A DNA stretch of 64,000 nucleotides, taken from positions 2,232,001 through 2,296,000 of the forward strand of contig NZ_CP108484.1 in NCBI RefSeq assembly GCF_036226505.1, given 5' to 3'. The notes below the pieces were generated by a model that was given only the letters and a program-made list of their open reading frames with translations, did no database searches and had not been told where the DNA came from. Positions 58,018-64,000 of this stretch are shown in pieces; positions within the stretch are counted from its first letter, which is position 1; every line of letters begins with the position of its first letter. The DNA comes from Kitasatospora sp. NBC_01246 (GTDB lineage Bacteria > Actinomycetota > Actinomycetes > Streptomycetales > Streptomycetaceae). Both the position numbers and the translations under genes were made by a program.

Positions 58018-58260
58018 TTAGAAGTTGGCGCAGTGGTTGCCGAACGCCGGGTTCAGCACGCCGATCACGCTGACGGTGTTGCCGCAGAGGTTCACCGGGA
58101 TGTGCACGGGAATCTGAACCTGGTTGCCCGCGACCACGCCCGGGGAGCCGGCGGCCACACCGTTGGCGGCGGCGCCGCCGTGGGCGGACGCGACACCGGC
58201 GGCGGCCAGCACCAGGCCACCGGTGGCGGCGGCAACGGCGGCGATCTTCTTGACCTTCAT
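58018..58260 (-). CDS. chpH: Short chaplin
   Basis: Short chaplins self-assemble into the amyloid-like film that lets aerial hyphae leave the water surface. The 80-residue precursor has a signal peptide (KKIAAVAAATGGLVLAAAG, cut about residue 27) and one chaplin domain with Cys59 and Cys77 in PVNLCGNTVS and NHCANF. The second ATG is chosen because AGGAGG is only one base before the first (58263). The similarity to ChpH and the pairing with a long chaplin support the symbol. Confidence 0.9.
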   Translation of the reverse strand: MKVKKIAAVAAATGGLVLAAAGVASAHGGAAANGVAAGSPGVVAGNQVQIPVHIPVNLCGNTVSVIGVLNPAFGNHCANF

Positions 58261-58309
58261 CATTCCTCCTGTATGAGCAGCGCAACCCGTTCGGCGGGCT
58301 GCATAGGAA

Positions 58310-58337
58310 TGAACGACGGTGTGGCAAACGGGGTACG
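58310..58337 (-). promoter_or_regulatory. BldN-like promoter of the short chaplin gene
   Basis: On the minus strand CGTACC (58337-58332) and CGTTCA (58315-58310) lie exactly 16 bases apart, close to the sigma-BldN consensus CGTAAC-N16-CGTTGA that controls chaplin genes in model Streptomyces. It stands 49 bases before the ATG. Confidence 0.65.
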
Positions 58338-58461
58338 GAACCTTTTCCCCATTCACCCGCAACGGTGATGACCCGCACGGATGATCGATCCGTGGATACC
58401 GGCAGAATCGTTTCTCTCGATCTCCATTTCCCGGTCCCAAATCATTAGCTCGGACAATGCG

Positions 58462-58497
58462 GACGGCCCGCCCCCGGAACCCCGGGAGCGGGCCGTC
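58462..58497 (-). terminator. Hairpin terminator after the M20 peptidase gene
   Basis: A 10-base stem (58462-58471 with 58488-58497) with an internally paired 16-base loop follows the stop at 58520. Confidence 0.75.
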
Positions 58498-58519
58498 GTC
58501 CCGCGGGCGGGAGGGTCGT

Positions 58520-59866
58520 TCAGCAGGCGTCGATGAAGCGGTCCAGCACCCGCACGCCGAACTTGAGCCCGTCCACCGGCACCCGCTCGTCCACGCCGTG
58601 GAACATCCCGGCGAAGTCCAGCTCCGGCGGCAGTTGCAGCGGCGCGAAGCCGAAGCAGCGGATGCCGAGGTCCTGGAACGACTTGGCGTCCGTCCCGCCG
58701 GACAGGCAGTACGGCACGGCCCGCGCGATCGGGTCCTCCGCCTGCAGGGCGCTCTGCATCGCCTCGACCAGCGCACCGTCGAAGCTGGTCTCGATCGCCT
58801 TGTCCGAGTGCAGGCTCTCGCGCTTCACGCGCGGGCCGAGCACGCTGTCCAGCTCGGCCAGGAACTCCTCCTCGTAGCCGGGCAGGAAGCGCCCGTCCAC
58901 GTGGGCGGTGGCCTGCCCGGGGATCACGTTGACCTTGTAGCCGGCGCCGAGCATCGTCGGCTGGGCGGTGTTGCGCAGCGTGGTGCCGATCATCTTGGCG
59001 ATGCCGCCCAGCACCCGCAGCGTCTCGTCCATGTTCTCCGGGTCGAGCCGCACGCCGAGCGCGTCGGACAGCTCGTCCAGGAAGGCGCGGACGGTCTTGG
59101 TGATCCGCAGCGGGAAGGTGTGCCGCCCGAGCCGGGCCACCGCCTCGCACAACTCGGTGATGGCGTTGTCGTCGTTCTCCATCGACCCGTGCCCGGCCCG
59201 GCCCTCGACCGTGAGCCGCATCCAGTGCATGCCCTTCTCGGCCGTCTCCACCAGGTAGAGCCGGACCTGGTCGTTGACGGTGAACGAGAAGCCGCCGACC
59301 TCGCCGATGCCCTCGGTCACCCCTTCGAAGAGGTCCGGGTGCTTGTCGACCAGGTACCGGGCGCCGTAGGTGCCGCCCGCCTCCTCGTCCGCCACGAAGG
59401 CCAGCACCAGGTCCCGCGGGGGCTTGCGCCCGGTCCGCAGCCGGTCGCGCACGACGGCCAGCGTCATCGCGTCCATGTCCTTCATGTCGACCGCGCCGCG
59501 CCCCCAGACGCAGCCGTCCGCGATCTCGCCGGAGAACGGGTCGTACGTCCAGTCCGCCGCGTTGGCGGGCACGACGTCGGTGTGCCCGTGGATCAGCAGG
59601 CCCGGACGCGAACGGTCCTCGCCCTCGATCCGGACGACCGTCGAGGCCCGCCCCTTGGCGGACTCGAAGATCTGCGGCTCGATGCCGAACTCCGCGAGCT
59701 GCTCCGCGACGTACTCGGCGGCCTTGCGCTCCCCCGGGCCCGAGCCGTCGCCGTAGTTGCTGGTGTCGATCCGGATCAGGTCGCGACAGATCCCGGCGAC
59801 CTCCGACTCGGCCGTCACCTTCGGCGCCGCCGCCCGCCCCGCCGTCGACTCGCTCCGCTCGCTCAC
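58520..59866 (-). CDS. M20-family zinc metallopeptidase
   Basis: The 448-residue enzyme is of the ArgE/DapE/carboxypeptidase G2 family: metal site HGHTDVVPA, RGAVDMKDMDA, the catalytic Glu in VADEEAGG and the dimerisation-domain segment (MRLTVEGRAGHGSM). The family removes amino acids from peptides or acyl groups; substrate unknown. The GTG five bases after GAGGAG is chosen. It stands beside chpH, an arrangement I recall from other Streptomyces. Confidence 0.9.
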   Translation of the reverse strand: MSERSESTAGRAAAPKVTAESEVAGICRDLIRIDTSNYGDGSGPGERKAAEYVAEQLAEFGIEPQIFESAKGRASTVVRIEGEDRSRPGLLIHGHTDVVPANAADWTYDPFSGEIADGCVWGRGAVDMKDMDAMTLAVVRDRLRTGRKPPRDLVLAFVADEEAGGTYGARYLVDKHPDLFEGVTEGIGEVGGFSFTVNDQVRLYLVETAEKGMHWMRLTVEGRAGHGSMENDDNAITELCEAVARLGRHTFPLRITKTVRAFLDELSDALGVRLDPENMDETLRVLGGIAKMIGTTLRNTAQPTMLGAGYKVNVIPGQATAHVDGRFLPGYEEEFLAELDSVLGPRVKRESLHSDKAIETSFDGALVEAMQSALQAEDPIARAVPYCLSGGTDAKSFQDLGIRCFGFAPLQLPPELDFAGMFHGVDERVPVDGLKFGVRVLDRFIDAC

Positions 59867-60083
59867 GGTCACTCCTCGTCTCTGGCCCGCACCGACGCAC
59901 CGGCGCCTTACCCCCGGGACCTGCACCCGGGCGTACGAGCACGTCCGCCCATCCTCCCCCAGGCCCCCAGCCGTATCCACCCCGCGGGCCCCCGGGAACC
60001 GAGGCGAAATCCGCTGGTCACACCCCCGCCACAGAGCGCCCCTTGCCCAGGTCACCGCCCCTGCCCGGCGATCCGGGGCCGTT

Positions 60084-60113
60084 TTGGGAGCGCAAGCCGA
60101 TCTTTGCTACAGT
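60084..60113 (+). promoter_or_regulatory. Promoter of tRNA-Leu
   Basis: TTGGGA (60084-60089) and TACAGT (60108-60113) lie 18 bases apart, 44 bases upstream of the tRNA. Confidence 0.5.
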
Positions 60114-60157
60114 TACATCTGTCAGCGCGGCCGACGAGGCCGCGGAGACAACACCCG

Positions 60158-60245
60158 GTCCGGGTGGCGGAATGGCAGACGCGCTAGCTTGAGGTGCTAG
60201 TGCCCTTTATCGGGCGTGGGGGTTCAAGTCCCCCCTCGGACACCA
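60158..60245 (+). tRNA. tRNA-Leu (anticodon GAG)
   Basis: The 88-base gene folds into a class II cloverleaf: acceptor 60158-60164 pairs with the strand ending at 60241, the anticodon stem CTAGC/GCTAG surrounds GAG (60191-60193), a long variable arm follows, the T-loop GGTTCAAGTCC is present, and CCA is encoded at 60243-60245. It reads CUC and CUU. Confidence 0.96.
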
Positions 60246-60247
60246 AC

Positions 60248-60274
60248 GAAGACCCCTGTTGATCAGGGGTCTTC
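60248..60274 (+). terminator. Hairpin terminator after tRNA-Leu
   Basis: A perfect 11-base stem (60248-60258 with 60264-60274) is followed by TGCGTTT. Confidence 0.85.
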
Positions 60275-60423
60275 TGCGTTTCCCGGGCACGGTGGGACCG
60301 ACCACCCGGCCCGCGGGGCGGTCACCGCGTGAGATTCCGCGACCGCCGCCGGGGAGGTCGCCCCCGTGCGTCCGCCGCCGGTCCCCGCCCGCGCCGCCGG
60401 ACCGGAGCGGCCGCCATGGCTGG

Positions 60424-61686
60424 TCAGAGGCCGTGCTCGTCCAGGATCCGCAGGAGGTTGCGCTTGCGCCGGTGGTCGGCCCGCAGGGCCGCGAGTTCGG
60501 CCGCGAACGCCGGCTCCGTCCCCAGTGCCCGGTGGCAGGAGCGGACCTCCAGCAGCAGCCGGGCCAGCTCGCGGTAGCGGGCGTCGCCGGTGAGCGGACC
60601 GAGCCGCTCGATCGCGCGGCGGTACCCCTCCAGGGCGTCCCCGGGCCGGCCGGGGTCGCCGGGGCCCGGTCCGGCCGGCGGCCTCGGGCCCGGGACGCCC
60701 TTGCCGGCCGCCCGTGCGAGGGCCCGTTCGGCCTTGGCCAGCTGCTTCATCAGGTCCTGCTCGGCCCGGCCGGCGGGACTGCGCCGGGCGGCCTCCTCCG
60801 CCCGCTCCCGGACCCGGCGCAGACCGGGCCCGCCCAGCAGGTCGCGGTAGTCCGCCAGCTCCGCCTCCACCAGGTGGTCGTGGTCGCCCAGCAGCCGGTC
60901 GACCAGCCAGTCGGCCAGCTCGGCGCGGTCCGGCGGCGCCGACCGGCAGGCCTCCAGGTGGGCCTCGTCGAGATCGGCGGCGACCCCGCCGACGCACCCG
61001 GCGGAGTCGTCGATCCGGTCGTACGCCCGGCCGAGCAGCCGGATCGCCTCCCGCGCCAGGGCGATCGCCTGCCCGGCCTGCCCCTCCGCCGTCAGCGCGC
61101 GGACGGCGGTCACCGCCTCGCCGGCCTGGAGCGCGTACGCCTGGGCGTCCGCGTACTCGACGTACCCGTAGCGGCTGAAGCGGCCCACCGCGAGCAGATC
61201 GGTGATCCGGGAGCGCAGTTGGGCGGGATCGGCCTGCGCGGTCGCGGCCCGGAGCTCCAGACGACGCCGCAGGGTCCGGTCGCCGTCCATCAACTCGCGT
61301 ACCAGGAGCAGCAGGTCCTCGCGCGAGCGCGAGCCCAGCCAGGACTCCAGGCTGCCGGCCCGCGCCGTCGCCTCGGCCTTGAGCCGGGGCAGCTCGTGCC
61401 ACTTCTCCAGCACCACCAGGCCCACCGCGACGCAGTGCTTGCAGAAGTTGCCGTCGAGCCCGTAGGGGCAGTCGCACTCGCCCGACAGCCCGTACTCCGC
61501 GTCGAGTTCGAGCACCACCTCGTAGGCCTCGGTGCCGCTCACGACCGCGGTGAACCGCTCCGCCCCGACGTCGAGTTCGGCGACCGCGTCCCGGTAGCCC
61601 CGGCCCCGTTCGAAGGAGCGCGGCCCGGCCAGGCCGCTCAGGTCGTCCTCGGTGAATCCGGCGCTGCTCGTCACCCTGTCATTCAA
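60424..61686 (-). CDS. SWIM zinc-finger domain protein
   Basis: The 420-residue protein has an N-terminal SWIM motif C-x-C-x8-C-x-H (Cys71, Cys73, Cys82, His84; GECDCPYGLDGNFCKH), which binds zinc and nucleic acid or proteins. The rest is long helical repeat-like sequence rich in Ala/Arg/Leu, resembling the TPR-like part of other actinomycete SWIM proteins. Many such genes adjoin SNF2 helicases; none is present here. Function unknown. Confidence 0.85.
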   Translation of the reverse strand: MNDRVTSSAGFTEDDLSGLAGPRSFERGRGYRDAVAELDVGAERFTAVVSGTEAYEVVLELDAEYGLSGECDCPYGLDGNFCKHCVAVGLVVLEKWHELPRLKAEATARAGSLESWLGSRSREDLLLLVRELMDGDRTLRRRLELRAATAQADPAQLRSRITDLLAVGRFSRYGYVEYADAQAYALQAGEAVTAVRALTAEGQAGQAIALAREAIRLLGRAYDRIDDSAGCVGGVAADLDEAHLEACRSAPPDRAELADWLVDRLLGDHDHLVEAELADYRDLLGGPGLRRVRERAEEAARRSPAGRAEQDLMKQLAKAERALARAAGKGVPGPRPPAGPGPGDPGRPGDALEGYRRAIERLGPLTGDARYRELARLLLEVRSCHRALGTEPAFAAELAALRADHRRKRNLLRILDEHGL

Positions 61687-61723
61687 GCAAACGGCACCGG
61701 CCGGCCGACCGGATTCGGTCGCC

Positions 61724-61993
61724 TCAACGGGCCGCCCAGACCGGGCAGGCCGGGTGGTGGCGGTGGGTGCGGATGATGGTCCCGCCGAGGGAGCGGTGCT
61801 CGGTGGTGGAGACCGCGCAGCAGCGCGGTGCCGCGGTGGCGGTCGCGGGCCCGCGCGGGGAGGCCGGCGCGCTCGGGCCCGGCACGGTGGCCGGGGCGGA
61901 GGTGTGCTTCGGGGCGAAGGTGTGCGCCGGAGCGGGCGTCCGGTGCGGGGCGGCCGAGCGGCGGCGTCGGCGGCGGGGAGCAGAAGTGGTCAC
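61724..61993 (-). CDS. Small basic protein with C-terminal Cys/His cluster
   Basis: The proposed 89-residue product has a poly-Arg N-terminus, a Pro/Ala/Thr linker and a C-terminal CCAVSTTEHRSLGGTIIRTH and HHPACPVW segment whose Cys and His spacing looks metal-binding. I recall short Streptomyces proteins with similar ends, but the Pro/Ala linker and the absence of a ribosome-binding site before the GTG leave real doubt. Confidence 0.4.
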   Translation of the reverse strand: MTTSAPRRRRRRSAAPHRTPAPAHTFAPKHTSAPATVPGPSAPASPRGPATATAAPRCCAVSTTEHRSLGGTIIRTHRHHPACPVWAAR

Positions 61994-62077
61994 GGAGCGA
62001 GAGTGCCCAGGTGTCGGCCGGTGAATCCGGGGCTCACCCGGATGGACCACGGGCGCCGGGGCGCGGGCGGGCGCCCG

Positions 62078-63472
62078 TCAGCCTTCGGCCGGCCGCTCCG
62101 GCGGGGCCCCGCCGGCGGGTGCGGCCCCGGCCCGGCGGCGGCCGAGCCGGTGGATCGTCTCGGCGACCACGAAGGCCGTCACCGCGGCGACGATCAGCAG
62201 CGGCATCGAGTTCGCCGAGTCGGCCCCGAGCAGTGCCGACGCGAGCACGGTGCTGGTGACCGGCAGTCGGGTGACCGCGGCGGCGGAGGCGGCGAGGCCG
62301 GCCGCCAGCCCCGGGGCGAAGCCGAAACCGGGCAGCGGCCCGCAGGCGATCCCGAGGGTCGCGCCGATCAGGAGCGCCGGGAAGATCGGACCACCGCGCA
62401 GGCCGCCCAGCGCGATGCCCCAGCCGAGCGCCTTGCAGACCAGCAACGCCAGCAGCGCGCCGACCGGCCAGGACGCCGGATCGGCGGCCAGCTCGCCGAG
62501 GGTGGCCTGTCCGGAGAGCGCGGCCTCCTCCGGCGAGCGCCCGGTGAGCAGCGCGTACGCGGTGATGCAGGCGCCGACGGCGACGGCGCAGAGCACCGTC
62601 CGGACGGCCGTCGCCCGCCGGGTCGGCGCGGGCCGGTCCGGGAGGCCGGTGACGTACCCCTTGACCCGGGTGCCGAGGAGCCGGCCGGTCACGCAGATCG
62701 CCGCCACCACGACCGCGAGCGGGACCCCCCAGAGGAAGTCACCCGGGTCCGGGACGCCGGACGGCGGCTCCGAGGGCAGCGAGAGGGCCCCGATCGACAG
62801 CCCCGTCCAGTGGCCGAAGCCGGTGAACACCAGCGCGCCGATGCCGCTCGCCAGCAGGCACGGCAGGATCAGCGCCGTCAGCTGCGGCCCGCCGAGGCCG
62901 GCGCCCTCGATGATCATCACGGCGGCGACCAGCGGACTGCCGAAGATGGTGGAGATCGCCGCCGCCGAGCCGGCCGCGCCGAGCACGGGCCCCAGTTGGG
63001 GCTTGGCGGTCAGCCAGGCGGGCCGGACGGCGAGCAGGGCGAGGCCGCTGCCCAGGGCCATCAGCGGCGCCTCGGGACCGAGCACGACGCCGAGCGGCAG
63101 ACAGGCCAGGGCCGCCAGCACCACGCCGGGTACGGCGACCGGGAGGGTGGGCGGACCGCCGAGTCCGTCCACCGGGACGTGGCCGCCGCGGCCGGGCAGC
63201 CGGGTGACGATCGGGGCGAGCAGCAGGCCGGCGAGCAGCAGCGCGGGCAGCGGCCACCACCAGGGCGCCCGGTCCAGGCCGAGGCTGTCCGGAAGGCTCT
63301 CCCAGACCCAGTGCTGGAGTTCGTGCTCCAGGCTGACGAAGCCGAACGCGGCGAGCGAGACGGGGATGCCGACGACGGCCGAGATCAGCAGGAGGACCAG
63401 GTAGCCCTTCTTCAGCAGTACCGCGCGCACGGCCTCGGGTCCGCCGACGGGCCGACCGGTCTGCTCGGGCAT
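62078..63472 (-). CDS. ClC-family chloride channel or H+/Cl- antiporter
   Basis: The 464-residue protein has about 10-12 hydrophobic segments in the ClC double repeat. The GREGP-like element is LGPEAPLMALG, and GGLRGGPIFPALLIG matches the GxFxP selectivity segment. The gating glutamate lies in PEAP; no internal proton glutamate was assigned, so channel or antiporter remains open. There are no CBS domains. The ATG follows GAAGGAGC. Confidence 0.88.
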   Translation of the reverse strand: MPEQTGRPVGGPEAVRAVLLKKGYLVLLLISAVVGIPVSLAAFGFVSLEHELQHWVWESLPDSLGLDRAPWWWPLPALLLAGLLLAPIVTRLPGRGGHVPVDGLGGPPTLPVAVPGVVLAALACLPLGVVLGPEAPLMALGSGLALLAVRPAWLTAKPQLGPVLGAAGSAAAISTIFGSPLVAAVMIIEGAGLGGPQLTALILPCLLASGIGALVFTGFGHWTGLSIGALSLPSEPPSGVPDPGDFLWGVPLAVVVAAICVTGRLLGTRVKGYVTGLPDRPAPTRRATAVRTVLCAVAVGACITAYALLTGRSPEEAALSGQATLGELAADPASWPVGALLALLVCKALGWGIALGGLRGGPIFPALLIGATLGIACGPLPGFGFAPGLAAGLAASAAAVTRLPVTSTVLASALLGADSANSMPLLIVAAVTAFVVAETIHRLGRRRAGAAPAGGAPPERPAEG

Positions 63473-63605
63473 GCCCGCTCCTTCGCGCTCACCGGAGCCG
63501 GCCGCTGCCCGGTCCCGTCCTGGGACCGAGTCTCGCCCGCGGTACCGGCGCCCGCGCGGTGGTCGGCGTTCCGGCGCGGCGCGCCCCGAGCGGGTTGCGC
63601 CGTAC

Positions 63606-63656
63606 GGACGAGCGGGTGCCCGGGGTCGGCGCCGTGGGGACGAGCGGGTGCCCGGG
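63606..63656. repeat. Direct repeat of 19 bases between ClC and TetR genes
   Basis: GGACGAGCGGGTGCCCGGG occurs at 63606-63624 and 63638-63656, each copy being followed by GTCGGCGCCG-like sequence; a run of GCGGCC hexamers comes later (about 63683-63700). The 230-base gap between the two genes has no ORF I would support. Confidence 0.6.
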
Positions 63657-63702
63657 TCGGTCCGTGGTCGGCGCCGCGCGCCGCGGCCGCGGCCGCGGCC
63701 CG

Positions 63703-64000
63703 TCAGGCCTGCGGGACCTGCCGGGACTCCTCCAGCGCGCTCTCGATGCCCTGCACCATCCGCCAGAGCGGCGCCCGCCGACTGGCGACCAGCACCACGA
63801 CGTCGTCCGCCTCGCCGTCCGGCACCGCCTCGGCCGGCCGGTCGCTCCAGGTGCCGGTGACGAAGGCCATCGCCGCGTCCACCTCGGTGGTCCAGTCGCT
63901 CTCGCCGCCGGAGCGCAGCCAGGTGCGCAGCGCGTGGTTGTGTGCGGAGACCACCGCGGCCGCGATCACGTCGGCGCGCAGGGCCCCGTCGGCCCGTGCG
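63703..64000 (-). CDS. TetR-family regulator, C-terminal part
   Basis: The frame is open to the window's end, so only the last 98 or so codons are visible. The sequence ALRADVIAAAVVSAHNHALR followed by TWLRSG is the hallmark of the TetR_C ligand-binding domain common in Streptomyces. The DNA-binding part is outside the window. It is the upstream same-strand neighbour of the ClC gene, beyond a 230-base gap. Confidence 0.8.
   Translation of the reverse strand, partial: ARADGALRADVIAAAVVSAHNHALRTWLRSGGESDWTTEVDAAMAFVTGTWSDRPAEAVPDGEADDVVVLVASRRAPLWRMVQGIESALEESRQVPQA

Noticed and set aside
60158..60245. tRNA-Leu as an integration site
   Set aside because: No integrase, excisionase or repeated tRNA 3' end lies nearby; flanking genes look chromosomal.

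Overview
This window is chromosomal DNA from a high-GC Gram-positive actinomycete. Three things point to the Streptomyces/Kitasatospora family: near-universal G or C at third codon positions, a complete Pup-proteasome locus with three FKBP genes around it, and developmental chaplin genes together with a mycothiol gene (mshC). As I recall it, gene order resembles the conserved core of Streptomyces chromosomes. I see no prophage, insertion sequence, CRISPR array or large biosynthetic cluster.

Layout. Bases 1-1224 hold the end of an FtsX-type ABC permease and its ATPase, followed by a Uma2 nuclease-like gene. Bases 1925-11389 (all minus strand) form a hydroxyproline catabolism cluster: a three-part D-hydroxyproline dehydrogenase, a deaminase of the dihydrodipicolinate synthase family, a 4-hydroxyproline 2-epimerase, an aldehyde dehydrogenase ending at 2-oxoglutarate, a second proline-racemase-family enzyme, an ornithine-cyclodeaminase-type reductase and a FadR-type GntR regulator. 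Three promoter regions in it share one 13-base motif, a candidate operator. Bases 11586-26341 (minus strand) carry tatC, tatA, two small genes, pafC, pafB, three FKBP prolyl isomerase genes, pafA, prcA, prcB, pup, dop and arc, which is the whole pupylation and proteasome pathway plus its DNA-damage regulators.

Bases 26627-43619 are core genes: a ferredoxin, tRNA m1A58 methyltransferase, a site-2 protease with CBS domains, a Cas4/AddB-like Fe-S nuclease, an orphan response regulator, an orphan peptide-binding lipoprotein, a HAD phosphatase, metH, a GH18-like membrane protein, an SGNH esterase, a PAC2 protein and mshC. Bases 43839-51921 hold a secreted intradiol dioxygenase fused to a carbohydrate-binding module and its AraC-type neighbour, the SCO1664/DUF3090/histidine phosphatase trio, a CorA transporter, an F420-type luciferase-like oxidoreductase and an aldo/keto reductase.

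Bases 52148-64000 hold a RecD2-like protein without a Walker A motif (its reading frame looks broken near the start), an isochorismatase-like hydrolase, a long wall-anchored chaplin and a short chaplin with a BldN-like promoter, an M20 peptidase, tRNA-Leu(GAG), a SWIM zinc-finger protein, a ClC-type channel and the end of a TetR regulator. Most transcription units end in strong GC-rich hairpins, listed separately.

I found no wholly new multi-gene system. The most distinctive signals are the shared motif in the hydroxyproline cluster, the two Cys/Cys racemase-family paralogues in it, the ATPase-dead RecD2-like protein and the BldN-like promoter before the short chaplin.
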